From Alishewanella aestuarii B11 (GTDB lineage: Bacteria; Pseudomonadota; Gammaproteobacteria; Enterobacterales; Alteromonadaceae): 64,000 nucleotides of DNA. The position numbers were made by a program, and so were the translations under genes. The notes beneath the pieces were generated by a model. It ran no database searches. It was given only the letters and a program-made list of their open reading frames with translations, and was not told the DNA's origin. Location: the NCBI RefSeq assembly GCF_000280055.1, contig NZ_ALAB01000001.1, positions 124,001 through 188,000 on the forward strand, in the 5' to 3' direction. Positions 1 through 9,690 of the stretch are shown piece after piece (position 1 is the first letter of the stretch; every line of letters begins with the position of its first letter).

Positions 1-1775
1 CCATGCAACGCGCGGTGGAAGACCAGACTGTTACACCTCTGCTGTATGAAGAGCGCATTCCCGACCTGGATGTGAATGAACGCGCCATCGACAGTTGGTT
101 TGAGCGTATTACCGAAGGGCTTTCAGAGGAGCAAAAGGCCGACCTAAAGCGCAAGTTTGCCAAAAAAGGCCAAGTATACGGTGCAGATGATCGCATTCGT
201 TTGATTGCCTTGGATATTGCCAACCATTTCGTAAAGAACATCGACGAAGGTTTGAAAGGTCAGTTAGCCTGCGACAGTAAGGCGTCTGCGATCAAGTACA
301 AAAAGTATCTGGACGAAGCTGGCTTGTTTGAATCTGCCGTGGTGATGAGCCCGCCCGATAGCCGTGAAGGTAATACGGCTGTCGATGAGGCCACCACACC
401 GGAAGTGACCCAGTGGTGGAAGGACAATATTGGCAGCCAGGATGAACAGGGTTACACCAAACACCTGATTGAACGCTTCGACAAAGATGATTCACTGAAG
501 ATACTCATCGTGGTTGATAAGCTGCTCACCGGCTTTGATGAGCCGAAAAACGCTGTGCTCTATATCGACAAGCCCCTGAAAGAGCACAACCTGATCCAGG
601 CGATTGCACGGGTAAACCGGCTACACCCGAAGAAGAAATTTGGTCTGCTCATCGACTATCGCGGCATTCTTGCGGAACTGGATACCACTATTCAGAAATA
701 CCAGGATCTTGCTTCCCGCACTCAGGGAGGTTACGACATCAATGATATTGCCGGCCTCTACAACCAGATGAGTACCGAGTACAAGCGCCTGCCACAGCTC
801 TATAAGCAGCTATGGGCCATATTCGATGGCGTTAAAAACAAGAACGACATTGAGCAATTGCGTCAGGTGCTGGTTCCAAAGATTGAAGAGCGTGGCGGCG
901 AGCTGGTTGACGTGCATCTAAAGGTGCGTGAAGACTTCTACGAAGCCCTAACAGCCTTCGCCAGTTGCTTGAAGGTAGCGTTACAATCCGCCACCTTCTT
1001 TGAAGACAAGAGCTTTAGCGACCAGGATCGTCGACACTACAAAGAAACCGTGAAGCAATTCTCCAGCCTGCGCCAACTTGTGCAGCAAGATGCGGGCGAG
1101 AGAATTGATTACGACGAATACGCCGAACAAGTGAAAAAGCTGCTGGATAAGCATGTGGTGGGTGTCGAGGTTAAAGAGCCTGGTGGCGTGTATGAAGTGG
1201 GTAAGATGGGGCAAAAGCAACAGCCGGAAGACTGGAGCGAAGATAAAACCCGTAACGAAACCGACATCATCAAAACCCGCGTAACCCGCATGATTGAGCA
1301 AGAGCTGCGAGATGATCCCTATGCTCAAGAAGCGTTTTCCAAGCTGCTGCGCCAAGCCATTGAAGAGGCCGAAAAGCTATTCGACCACCCACTGAAACAG
1401 TACATGCTGTTCCGTGAATTTGAAGAGCAAGTTCAAGACAGGCGCTTAAACGACATACCTGATGCCTTTGCTGGGAATCGCCATGCTCAGGCTTACTTTG
1501 GCGTCTTCAAGAAAGTTCTTCCTGAAGCTTTGGCTGTGTTGGACCAGCAAGTTCAGGATAAGTGGGTCAAAGTTGCCTTTGAAATTGACCAGGCGGTAGA
1601 AACCTCAGTTGCAGAGAACTCCATCAACCCACAAAACATTGAAGCCGATATTCGTAAAAAGCTACTGCCGCGCATGTTCCAGGAATGCAAAGCCATTGGT
1701 GGCGGAATGGATCAGGCCAAGAAGATTGTTGAGATGATTATTCAGATCACTCGGGTCGGGTTGAACGGTGCTTGA
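1..1775 (+). CDS. hsdR: Type I restriction enzyme subunit R, C-terminal part (cut by window edge)
   Basis: This is the ATP-dependent motor and cleavage subunit of a type I restriction-modification complex; only the last 590 or so residues are in the window. The reading frame is open from the first base, and the Met at base 3 is internal, because the N-terminal nuclease domain and helicase motifs I-III are missing. Visible are the second RecA-like helicase lobe, with motif V around residues 165-185 (VVDKLLTGFDEPK) and motif VI (QAIARVNR) near residue 200, followed by the long charged helical C-terminus that docks on the HsdM/HsdS methylase. hsdM and hsdS must lie upstream, outside the window. 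The family assignment is firm; whether the whole system is intact cannot be judged here. Confidence 0.93.
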   Translation, partial: MQRAVEDQTVTPLLYEERIPDLDVNERAIDSWFERITEGLSEEQKADLKRKFAKKGQVYGADDRIRLIALDIANHFVKNIDEGLKGQLACDSKASAIKYKKYLDEAGLFESAVVMSPPDSREGNTAVDEATTPEVTQWWKDNIGSQDEQGYTKHLIERFDKDDSLKILIVVDKLLTGFDEPKNAVLYIDKPLKEHNLIQAIARVNRLHPKKKFGLLIDYRGILAELDTTIQKYQDLASRTQGGYDINDIAGLYNQMSTEYKRLPQLYKQLWAIFDGVKNKNDIEQLRQVLVPKIEERGGELVDVHLKVREDFYEALTAFASCLKVALQSATFFEDKSFSDQDRRHYKETVKQFSSLRQLVQQDAGERIDYDEYAEQVKKLLDKHVVGVEVKEPGGVYEVGKMGQKQQPEDWSEDKTRNETDIIKTRVTRMIEQELRDDPYAQEAFSKLLRQAIEEAEKLFDHPLKQYMLFREFEEQVQDRRLNDIPDAFAGNRHAQAYFGVFKKVLPEALAVLDQQVQDKWVKVAFEIDQAVETSVAENSINPQNIEADIRKKLLPRMFQECKAIGGGMDQAKKIVEMIIQITRVGLNGA

Positions 1776-1789
1776 ACGGATATAACCAG

Positions 1790-2539
1790 ATGAATGTGCC
1801 GATTAAACCTCAAAGTCAGACCATGATCTTCCGCTACGGTGACGAGCAGATTACGTTTGAGCGAGTTAAGCGCCCGCAAGCCACTGGCAAGGTATTAATT
1901 AAGGTTCATCCCGATTGTCGGGTAATAGTATCGGCTCCTGAGGGGGCTGAAAGCGAAGCCGTGTTATCAGCTGTTAAAAAGCGTGGCCGCTGGATCTACG
2001 AGCAGCTTCGGGATTTCCGTAAACAGCTTGAATTCACTACCCCTCGGCAATACATCAGTGGTGAGAGCCATTACTACCTGGGAAAACAGTACCTGCTGAA
2101 AGTGATTGAAGCGCCTGAGCAGGTTCAAGGTGTGAAACTACTACGCGGTAAGTTAGACGTTTCGGTAAAAACAAAGTCCGCTGAAAAGGTTAAAGAGCTA
2201 CTAACAGACTGGTACAAAGCGCGGGCCAAGGAAACCTTCGCCAAGCGTCTCGATGCCATGCTTGAGCAAGCCCTTTGGGTCGAAGAACGACCAGTACTGC
2301 GCATACTGACCATGCAAACCCAATGGGGCAGCTGTTCACCCAATGGCCGAATCACCCTGAACCCTCACCTTGTTAAAGCGCCTCGTGAGTGTATTGACTA
2401 CGTGATTTTGCATGAGCTTTGCCACATCGCCGAACATAACCACAGCGAGCGGTTCTATCGGCTAATGAGCCAGGTAATGCCAAAGTGGGAAAAGACGAAA
2501 GAGCGGCTGGATGGGATGGCTTTTGTTATCGCCAATTGA
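1790..2539 (+). CDS. YgjP-like zinc metallopeptidase (DUF45 / M48-like)
   Basis: This is a predicted cytosolic zinc metalloprotease of the YgjP/DUF45 family, about 249 residues. The zinc site is the HELCH motif near residue 209, with a third ligand probably in the following helix (HNHSERFY). A conserved QWGSC motif precedes it near residue 176, as usual in this family. The hsdR stop overlaps an in-frame TTG at 1772 that would add six residues; I prefer the ATG at 1790 because family members start close to the first domain strand, but neither start has a strong ribosome binding site. YgjP-like genes are often found directly downstream of hsdR, so the two are probably co-transcribed. The substrate is unknown. 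Confidence 0.88.
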   Translation: MNVPIKPQSQTMIFRYGDEQITFERVKRPQATGKVLIKVHPDCRVIVSAPEGAESEAVLSAVKKRGRWIYEQLRDFRKQLEFTTPRQYISGESHYYLGKQYLLKVIEAPEQVQGVKLLRGKLDVSVKTKSAEKVKELLTDWYKARAKETFAKRLDAMLEQALWVEERPVLRILTMQTQWGSCSPNGRITLNPHLVKAPRECIDYVILHELCHIAEHNHSERFYRLMSQVMPKWEKTKERLDGMAFVIAN

Positions 2540-2564
2540 TTACTGAATTCATAGGAGCAAACAT

Positions 2565-2678
2565 ATGCACGACTACGCAATATTTGGGCACAGCAGAGCC
2601 ACTATAGGAAGATGGCTCGGTGTTGTCCTTTTCGCAATGAGGGGCATCACATTACACTTAATCAGAAGTCAAATTTGA
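2565..2678 (+). CDS. Possible 37-residue ORF with a good ribosome binding site
   Basis: A short frame starts at an ATG preceded by AGGAG at a normal distance, 25 bases after the YgjP stop. It encodes MHDYAIFGHSR followed by a hydrophobic stretch, and stops after 37 codons. No family is recognised. It could be a real small membrane peptide of the restriction operon or the 5' scrap of a gene truncated when the island was assembled. The only support is the ribosome binding site and the position. Confidence 0.25.
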   Translation: MHDYAIFGHSRATIGRWLGVVLFAMRGITLHLIRSQI

Positions 2679-2718
2679 CTAAAAGTTGATCTTTCATGAC
2701 TGTGAATTTCTATTCATA

Positions 2719-3612
2719 CTAGCTTTGTGACCTGTAGCCAGGCGCGATAGCCAGATTTTCTACACCATAGAGGGTGGGAGTGTTTTTAAGCCACAAATGA
2801 AACTCTGCTCCTTGTAACTCATGCTCAGGTGAGCAATCAATGTTCCAATGCCTTAAGACGTACCCTGCAACTGCTGCTCGTACGAATATTTTCAGCATCC
2901 CGTTTGTCATACCGTACTCGACTTCTATTGTCTCTGGATACTGAAGTTTTGGATGCGGAACGATATGTATCTCAACAATACGGTTCCACTGAATATCACT
3001 TTCTTTGGTTTCTGACTTCGTTATCTTAGTACTGAGTAATTTTGCAAAGACAATACGATTTATTACAAAGTCTGTAAACCGAGCACGTTTGCGGTCGTAA
3101 GCGCGAACATGCCAGCGCAGGCCATTATCCACCAGCGCAAAAGGAACAATCTCGCGCTGAGTCAAACCGCTGGAAAGTGATCGGTAGTCAATAACTAAAG
3201 CCTTTTTCTGGTGAATAGCTCTAGTTATCTCAGCCAGCACGTCCAAGTTTGGGAGGTTTAATTGTGTTGGTGACTCGGTAGTAATTAACGAACCACTGCT
3301 TGCGACATGGTCGTCCCCCAGGCCGTAGCATAAAGCAGATAACGCCTGACTTCCCTGGTATTTAAACAAAGGTAGAAACTGCTCTGTTCCGATATAGGTT
3401 TTAGCTTTTGTATCATAGGTAATATTGTTAGGAGCTAGTTCCTTGTATAGCGCAATATCCCGAGTAGCTGCAGCTTCTTTAATACCAAATCGATTGACCA
3501 AATCATTTCTGTTGATTGTGCCTAAAAAGCGCAATTTGAAGTCAATATGGAATAATCTTTCTTGTTGCGGTTGGCCGATATCTACTAGATTTGCTGGGTT
3601 GCAGTTTTTCAA
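2719..3612 (-). CDS. WYL-domain transcriptional regulator (BrxR/CapW-like)
   Basis: This 297-residue protein matches the layout of phage-defence regulators: an N-terminal winged helix-turn-helix (about residues 25-75, with NRNDLVNRFGIKEAAATRDI reading as the recognition region), a central WYL ligand-binding domain (about 130-205, with IDYRSLSSG and LRWHVRAYDR) and a C-terminal dimerisation extension. Regulators of this type repress defence operons and are thought to respond to nucleic-acid or nucleotide signals. It is transcribed divergently from jetA across a 254-base region holding a clear promoter and an inverted repeat, so it most likely controls the Wadjet operon and itself. The family is clear; the target is inferred from position. 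Confidence 0.85.
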   Translation of the reverse strand: MKNCNPANLVDIGQPQQERLFHIDFKLRFLGTINRNDLVNRFGIKEAAATRDIALYKELAPNNITYDTKAKTYIGTEQFLPLFKYQGSQALSALCYGLGDDHVASSGSLITTESPTQLNLPNLDVLAEITRAIHQKKALVIDYRSLSSGLTQREIVPFALVDNGLRWHVRAYDRKRARFTDFVINRIVFAKLLSTKITKSETKESDIQWNRIVEIHIVPHPKLQYPETIEVEYGMTNGMLKIFVRAAVAGYVLRHWNIDCSPEHELQGAEFHLWLKNTPTLYGVENLAIAPGYRSQS

Positions 3613-3779
3613 ATGACTACCTCTAATCAGCTGGCTCTATACATACCTGATGAGCCGGTTATTCATACTTGATTTTATTTGCTGGCTCTGAAATCTACAT
3701 TAACCGCTCACAAACGTATTTACGCTCTGAATCGAGAGCGGATCGTAATATTTTGATTTATGGGAGTCAATTATATTTG

Positions 3780-3808
3780 TTGACATCATCAAAATGATGA
3801 TGATAATG
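3780..3808 (+). promoter_or_regulatory. Predicted sigma-70 promoter of jetABCD with overlapping operator-like repeat
   Basis: A perfect TTGACA (-35, 3780-3785) is followed after 16 bases by GATAAT (-10, 3802-3807). Between the two boxes lies the inverted repeat CATCAT-caaa-ATGATG (3784-3799), placed where a bound repressor would block RNA polymerase. Further up, GCTGGCTCT occurs twice (3630-3638 and 3681-3689) with a GAGCC in inverted orientation at 3652. These are candidate sites for the divergent WYL regulator. Sequence match only; no binding evidence. Confidence 0.6.
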
Positions 3809-3884
3809 TTTTTTATGTTCGTGATGGTTGTTTTTATGAGCAACAGCCTAAGCCTATAGCAGAGATTTGAGTGGGGACAAAGGA

Positions 3885-5345
3885 TTGAACTTCCTAGGTT
3901 TGCAAGCCAAATACCGGCGGTTATTTGATGAGAGCGCAGCTTGGCGGATGTTAAGGGCCGATAATGCACCTTATATCCTTGCGTTCATCGCGGAACTCTT
4001 TTCAGAAGAAAGCGAAGTTCCTTACGGCCGAGCACGCATCTTGCTGGATGCTGAGATTGAACGAAGCAGAGAGCTCGGAATTTGGCAAACGGAGTCTTCG
4101 GCCGCCACCTATTTAAATCAATGGATTAAGTATGGCTGGTTACGAGAAATGGATGATTCTCTTACTAAAACTGACGCCAGTGAAATAGCGTTGAGATTCT
4201 GTAAAGGACTTGATGAACGCCATTCCGGCACAACTGCTTCACATTTGCGTATTGTACAAGAAGCCGTTCGCGACTTGGCGGTTGCAATTAGTCCTAACGT
4301 TGATGAAAAAGTAACTCTGCTTGAAAGTAAAAAGGCAGAGATCCAACGAGAAATTGAGTCGCTTCAAGCGGGGGTAGTCCCGGTTTTAAGTGAGTCTGAG
4401 CAAAGAGAGCGAATTCGTCAGATTTATCAATTGGCTTCAGTACTGACTGGTGATTTTCGTCGTGTTGAGGACGAGATCAGGATTCTTGATAAAGAACTCA
4501 GAATTCAGATTATTGAGGGTGATATCTCTCGTGGAGATGTGCTGCTTTCAGTCATGGAAAGAGAAGCATTGCTTTCTACTACAGAAGCAGGAAGTGCATT
4601 TGAAGGCTTTTATCAGCTGCTGTGTGATCAAAACCGCGCAATGGAATTTCGTGAGCAGCTCCGTAGTATTTTGAGTCGACCGATAGGTCAGCAATTATCA
4701 AGTAGCCAGCATCAATTTCTTAGCCACCTAATGCGTGAGTTGAGCCGAGAAAGCGAAAGAGTGTTTCGTGTCAGGCGGCGTAGTGAAGAGGGCCTGCGTT
4801 CATATATTGAAAGCGGCGCTGCTGCAGAAAATCAGGCGGTTGATAGATTGTTGTCAAAGCTAGAGAGACAAGCTCTTTTGCTCCGTGATGGAGATTTGGA
4901 TTTGATGACAGAAACGGAACTGAGTCTTCCTGTTGGTCCTATTGAGATTAAATCTCCTGAATCAATGAGATTAAGAAGCCCGGATGACAAGCTCGATACA
5001 TCGGGCGTTGAAGAAAATGCTAATAAAAGAGAACCCAGTACTAGCATGCTTAATTGCCTTGATGCTGTTCAAGTAAGACAAGTGGCTAATAAGGTTCTTA
5101 ACGCTCTGAAAAAACATGGCCCGATGTCGATTGCCAGGCTGGCTGAGGAAAACCCATTGAAGTCAGGTCTGGAGGAGCTTGTCGCGTATTTGCGAGTAGC
5201 AAAAGCGGTGAATGCGACCATGTTAGATGAAAAAGAGGAAGTAATCTTAGTTGATAAGCAAGGTGTCAAGCTGAAGGCTTTTATACCTACCTATCTATTA
5301 ACTGCCGAACTATTTCCAAAAGATATCGATGAACTTGCCCTTTAG
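3885..5345 (+). CDS. jetA: Wadjet subunit JetA (DUF3375, kleisin)
   Basis: JetA is the kleisin-like (MukF-like) subunit that bridges the SMC motor of the Wadjet complex, which extrudes small circular DNA and has it cut by JetD. The N-terminus shows the DUF3375 hallmark (AAWRMLRADNAPYILAF), followed by a helical and coiled-coil middle and a C-terminal winged-helix region. Start choice is uncertain: no ATG is available. The TTG at 3885 sits 8 bases after GGGGA and fits the family's usual start; a TTG at 3867 would add six residues. It is the first gene of a four-gene operon with the usual order A-B-C-D. Confidence 0.92.
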   Translation: MNFLGLQAKYRRLFDESAAWRMLRADNAPYILAFIAELFSEESEVPYGRARILLDAEIERSRELGIWQTESSAATYLNQWIKYGWLREMDDSLTKTDASEIALRFCKGLDERHSGTTASHLRIVQEAVRDLAVAISPNVDEKVTLLESKKAEIQREIESLQAGVVPVLSESEQRERIRQIYQLASVLTGDFRRVEDEIRILDKELRIQIIEGDISRGDVLLSVMEREALLSTTEAGSAFEGFYQLLCDQNRAMEFREQLRSILSRPIGQQLSSSQHQFLSHLMRELSRESERVFRVRRRSEEGLRSYIESGAAAENQAVDRLLSKLERQALLLRDGDLDLMTETELSLPVGPIEIKSPESMRLRSPDDKLDTSGVEENANKREPSTSMLNCLDAVQVRQVANKVLNALKKHGPMSIARLAEENPLKSGLEELVAYLRVAKAVNATMLDEKEEVILVDKQGVKLKAFIPTYLLTAELFPKDIDELAL

Positions 5346-5365
5346 CGGGTAGCCAAGGAAAGCCA

Positions 5366-6232
5366 ATGACGAATGCAATGCCACCCAATAGCTTCTTTTC
5401 GATGGTAACAGGTAAATCCGATAAAGAGTTACATGCTGACGTTAATGAAGTTAAAAGCGGAGGAACGGATGCAGCACCCCATGATTTAGATGATTCATTC
5501 CTAAAAGTTCCGAATCGACACATCGAAGACCTAACATTGCAAAGTGACGAATCTGGACTAATAACGGAGAGCCATAAATCAAGTGATTCTGAAATGCCGC
5601 ATGATGCACGGCGAGTTTTGGTTCATCTGATGCGGCAGGGGGCCGTGATGGCATCACAAAAACCGAAACTATTTGAACAGTTATGTCGCTATGAATTGGC
5701 AGTACGTAAGCATCTATCTGAAGTTTACCTCCAGCTAGTACTTGATCAGAAGTCTGGTGTCGCCTTTGTAGCCAGTACTACCTCAGAACATAGTGGCAAA
5801 ATTGAAGGCGGTGAGTTGGAAGATGAAGTGACTGAAACTGACGAGTCAGCCACCTTGATCCCGACGCGAACCCTTTCCCTGTTTGATACATTGATACTAT
5901 TAGTTTTAAGAAAGCATTATCAGGAGCGAGAATCAGCAGGAGAACAAAAAATTACGATTGATATCGAGCGTTTAGAATCCTATCTGACACCTTTCTTACC
6001 AATAACTGACCATGCGTCAAAAGATCGAAAAAAGCTACTGATTAGAGTAAAAGAGATGGTTAAGCGGAAAGTTTTGTCGACGATTAGAGGTGAAGATGAT
6101 CGTTACGAAGTCACTCCCATCATTCGCTATGTAGTGAATGCCGGCTTTTTAGAGAACATGTTAGCTGAATACACTGCGCTCGCCCAAAAGCAACTCAACG
6201 AGACAGTTTTCGCAGGGAGTGATCATAAATGA
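5366..6232 (+). CDS. jetB: Wadjet subunit JetB (DUF4194, KITE/MukE-like)
   Basis: JetB is the small winged-helix partner of JetA and JetC, comparable to MukE. The 288-residue protein has a long acidic, low-complexity N-terminus (about residues 1-85) before the DUF4194 domain, in which FDTLILLVLRKHYQERES and the basic KDRKKLLIRVKEM segment are visible. It starts 20 bases after jetA behind AAGGA, and its stop overlaps the jetC start (ATGA), which suggests translational coupling. The N-terminal extension before the domain looks longer than the compact core and may be a disordered linker. Confidence 0.88.
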   Translation: MTNAMPPNSFFSMVTGKSDKELHADVNEVKSGGTDAAPHDLDDSFLKVPNRHIEDLTLQSDESGLITESHKSSDSEMPHDARRVLVHLMRQGAVMASQKPKLFEQLCRYELAVRKHLSEVYLQLVLDQKSGVAFVASTTSEHSGKIEGGELEDEVTETDESATLIPTRTLSLFDTLILLVLRKHYQERESAGEQKITIDIERLESYLTPFLPITDHASKDRKKLLIRVKEMVKRKVLSTIRGEDDRYEVTPIIRYVVNAGFLENMLAEYTALAQKQLNETVFAGSDHK

Positions 6233-9200
6233 CTGCTAATTTACTCGAAAACTCCGCTCATTCTTCTACCAACGAGCTTGGTAACTTAATATCCAGGAAT
6301 GATTTGTTTTCTAAAGGTCAAATAAGGTTATCTGAACTGTCAGTTTTTAACTGGGGGTCATTTCATGGGCTGCATACGGCAACGATTGACCCAGAAGGAA
6401 CCTTGGTAACAGGGGATAATGGTGCTGGGAAATCAACTTTCATTGATGGATTGATGGCTCTTATCCTACCGGCTGGTAAAGCCACATTTAATGTCGCTGC
6501 TGCACAAGGTGATCGTTCTGACCGTTCTCTACTGTCTTACATGCGTGGAAGCTTTGGTTCTGCTCATGATGGCGCTGCAACTCGCGTAAAGAGCAAGCGG
6601 GAAAAAGGTGTTGTTACCGGTCTGAGAGCGCTTTACCGAGCTGACGATGGTTCTTGTATCACTTTAGGAGCGCTTTTCTGGACCACAAGCACAACAAATA
6701 TACTGAGTGATGTTAAGCGTGTATATCTTGTCGCCAAGCGAAATCTTCAACTTAAGGAGCTGCTCGATGCTTTTGGTGAAGGTAATACAAGACAACTCAA
6801 ACAGTGGTTAAGGGATGATCCTGCCATAACAGATTGCGACAGTAATTTCTCAGAATATCAGGAGCTATATCGAAAGCATCTCTATATGGATAACAAAAAT
6901 GCCCCTGTATTGTTATCGCGAGCGCTTGGCTTGAAGAAGATTGATGATCTAACCAAGCTAATACGTGAGTTAGTACTTGAGCCAAGTGGGGTAAAAGATG
7001 ATGCAAAAAATGTTGTTGAGGAATTTGCCGACCTCGTGGCAATACATGAACAACTTATTGATGCGAAGGAGCAGTACAGCCATTTAAGTAGATTGCCTGA
7101 ATTGGCTGATTCAATTGCAAAAGCTACTAATGCCATGGGCGCACTCTTGCTCGAAAAGCGTAACCTGGGGACCTACTTTGGTGAGGCGCTTTCTATTCTT
7201 TGGGCAGAAAAGCTTGTAGATATAAATAAAGCACTGGATTTAATATCACGCGAAATAAACAGCTTAGAAATAGACGAAAGTGATGCTCAGTCATCCGTTG
7301 AGCAGAGACACGAAGAATATTTGAGTCTTGGTGGCGATAAAATTGAATCACTGAAAGGAAAGATTAAAGACGTTAAAGACAAGCTTGATAGCGTGATTCA
7401 GGTTTCATCTAAATATCAGGGTGATTGCCGAAGTCTTAGTTTGAATTCGGAGCTTAATGAAGAGGTTTTTCTAACTAACAAGAGCAAGGCTATCGAAAAC
7501 CTGGCCAAAATTGAAGAAGACACAAAGCAAGCCCAAGATCGCTTTGGGGATGTTGCCGCTCAGCTAAGCGAGCAACAGAAAAATTTAAATGCGATTAAAG
7601 GTGAGATTCTGGAGATTGAGGCTCGTCCAGATTCAAATATCGATGTTCGCTATCAGAAGCTTCGAGATGAAATGATTGAATCGCTCGGCTTACCGGGCGA
7701 GGAACTTGTTTTTATTGGTGAGTTGTTGGATGTCAAAGATGACGAGAAGCTATGGCAAGGGGCTATTGAGCGGGCAATGGGTGGACTAAAAACAACGTTG
7801 CTTGTGCCCCAAAAGAATTATTCGATGGTTACTCGCTGGCTCAACGTTAGACATACTGGTTTGCATGTGCGGGCTCAAGTTGTCTCTCAAGTTCGAACAG
7901 ATCAAAGATCCACAGGTTTCACTGAATTCAGTGAGCGGGGTTATCTTCGTAAATTGATATGGAAAGACCATGCGTATCGAGATTGGTTGAAAAGCCACTT
8001 GTACAATTTTGATTTACAGTGTGTGTCTGGAACTGATGAACTTGATACCACCCCATTTTCAATGACTCGGGAAGGGCTTGTGCATATGGAGCGGGGCCGT
8101 TTTGAGAAGAAAGACCAGAGGAATATAGATGATCGCAGAAGTTGGAGTCTTGGATTCTCGAACAAATCACGCCTGGCACTGCTAAATACAGATAAAGGGG
8201 CTGCGGAACATCGTTTGTCTGAGCTGGGTAAGACTTTAAAGGAGGCAAGAGAAGCACTTAATAAAAATGCTGAGAAGGCCAAGATATGGGAACGCCTGAG
8301 TTCGTTCACATGGGAGCAGATCAATGCACCATACTGGCAAAGACGTTTAGAAAGTGAGCAAGTTGCTCTGAATGATCTGGAAAAATCGGGTGGCGACCTT
8401 GAAGTAGCCAGAAGCCGGTGGGATAAAGCTAAAGAACACCTGAAAGAGATTCAGGAAAGCAAGGGACTGCTTTTAACGAGGAAAGGGTCATTAGAAAAGG
8501 ATAAATCCAATGCTCAAGAGCTGCTGAACAAACATCAGCAGCAAGCTGCAGCCGGAATGACCGATGAAATAAGGCAATTGCTTCAATCTAGGGTGGGCGA
8601 GATCCGGTTAGAGGATGCCCATCGGCAGTCAGACTTTGAAAAAGCCATTGATAGCGAATTAGACAAAATACGTTCCGCTAAGAGTACAGCAGAAAATGTC
8701 GCAAATGGGATAATGGGAGCGTTCCGAGGAAAGGATAAGTGGCAACCTATCACAGTTGACTGGCCTTCAGGTCTGGAAGGGCTGCAATATTATCTTGAAC
8801 ACTATACCTATATTGAGACAGAAGGGCTTCCGGAGCTAATTGATCGCTTTAAAGAACGTTTGAACAAGCATGCCACTCAATCATTGGCTCGTATCAAGAC
8901 AAGGCTTGAATCTGAAAGAGAAGATATTTTAGAAAGAATAGATACGATAAACCGTGTTTTGAAACGAACTGAATTTAAACAAGGAAGCCATTTAAGGCTG
9001 GGTTCCAAGCGTGAAAAATATCCACACGTGATGGAGTTTGAGAGAAAAGTCAGAAGTGCACTGAGCTACGCAACGAGTGATGACCACGAAGTCCGATTCC
9101 GACTTTTGTCTGAAGTGGTTGATATTCTTGACAAGGCGAGTGCACCGGGTACATCTACTAATGAAGAAAGCAAAAGGCTTTTGGACCCCCGTTATCAAAT

Positions 9201-9690
9201 GTCATTTTTTGCGGAAGAAATTGACTCGCAGACGTTGGAAGTTAGAGATGTGCTTGAATCAAGCAGTGGAAAGTCTGGTGGTGAAAAAGAGTCATTTGCT
9301 GGCACTATCGTCGCTGCCAGTCTTGCCTATGTGCTAACACCGGATGGATACGATAGACCAATTTACTGCACGGTGTTTCTGGATGAGGCTTTTTCTAATA
9401 CCGCCGAGGCTGTAAGTCGTCGCGTTCTTAGAGTATTCAAGGAATTGCATATACACGTGAATTTGATTACGCCTTATAAAAATCTAAACTTAGCAAGAGA
9501 GTCTGCACGATCACTACTCATTGCTGAGCGAGATCCAGCGCTCCATGAGAGTCATTTGTGCGAAGTCACATGGGAGGAAATTGATAAGCGCATGGCCCAG
9601 CAGAAACGTTCAGTTCAGTTTATTGATATAGCGGGTGAAATCGAACTGAAGGACCTTGGAAACCCAGAAGTTGAGTCCAGTGATGTCTGA
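6229..9690 (+). CDS. jetC: Wadjet SMC-like ATPase JetC
   Basis: JetC is the MukB/SMC-type motor of the complex, 1153 residues. The Walker A loop GDNGAGKS is at about residues 62-69, two long coiled-coil arms flank a hinge near the middle (around residues 490-640), the ABC signature SSGKSGGEKES lies near residue 1015 and the Walker B FLDEAF near 1050, so the ATPase head looks intact. The gene overlaps jetB by 4 bases and jetD by 8 bases. Length and order fit a type I Wadjet. The Walker residues and coiled-coil pattern make an alternative such as SbcC unlikely given the DUF3375 and DUF4194 neighbours. Confidence 0.95.
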   Translation: MTANLLENSAHSSTNELGNLISRNDLFSKGQIRLSELSVFNWGSFHGLHTATIDPEGTLVTGDNGAGKSTFIDGLMALILPAGKATFNVAAAQGDRSDRSLLSYMRGSFGSAHDGAATRVKSKREKGVVTGLRALYRADDGSCITLGALFWTTSTTNILSDVKRVYLVAKRNLQLKELLDAFGEGNTRQLKQWLRDDPAITDCDSNFSEYQELYRKHLYMDNKNAPVLLSRALGLKKIDDLTKLIRELVLEPSGVKDDAKNVVEEFADLVAIHEQLIDAKEQYSHLSRLPELADSIAKATNAMGALLLEKRNLGTYFGEALSILWAEKLVDINKALDLISREINSLEIDESDAQSSVEQRHEEYLSLGGDKIESLKGKIKDVKDKLDSVIQVSSKYQGDCRSLSLNSELNEEVFLTNKSKAIENLAKIEEDTKQAQDRFGDVAAQLSEQQKNLNAIKGEILEIEARPDSNIDVRYQKLRDEMIESLGLPGEELVFIGELLDVKDDEKLWQGAIERAMGGLKTTLLVPQKNYSMVTRWLNVRHTGLHVRAQVVSQVRTDQRSTGFTEFSERGYLRKLIWKDHAYRDWLKSHLYNFDLQCVSGTDELDTTPFSMTREGLVHMERGRFEKKDQRNIDDRRSWSLGFSNKSRLALLNTDKGAAEHRLSELGKTLKEAREALNKNAEKAKIWERLSSFTWEQINAPYWQRRLESEQVALNDLEKSGGDLEVARSRWDKAKEHLKEIQESKGLLLTRKGSLEKDKSNAQELLNKHQQQAAAGMTDEIRQLLQSRVGEIRLEDAHRQSDFEKAIDSELDKIRSAKSTAENVANGIMGAFRGKDKWQPITVDWPSGLEGLQYYLEHYTYIETEGLPELIDRFKERLNKHATQSLARIKTRLESEREDILERIDTINRVLKRTEFKQGSHLRLGSKREKYPHVMEFERKVRSALSYATSDDHEVRFRLLSEVVDILDKASAPGTSTNEESKRLLDPRYQMSFFAEEIDSQTLEVRDVLESSSGKSGGEKESFAGTIVAASLAYVLTPDGYDRPIYCTVFLDEAFSNTAEAVSRRVLRVFKELHIHVNLITPYKNLNLARESARSLLIAERDPALHESHLCEVTWEEIDKRMAQQKRSVQFIDIAGEIELKDLGNPEVESSDV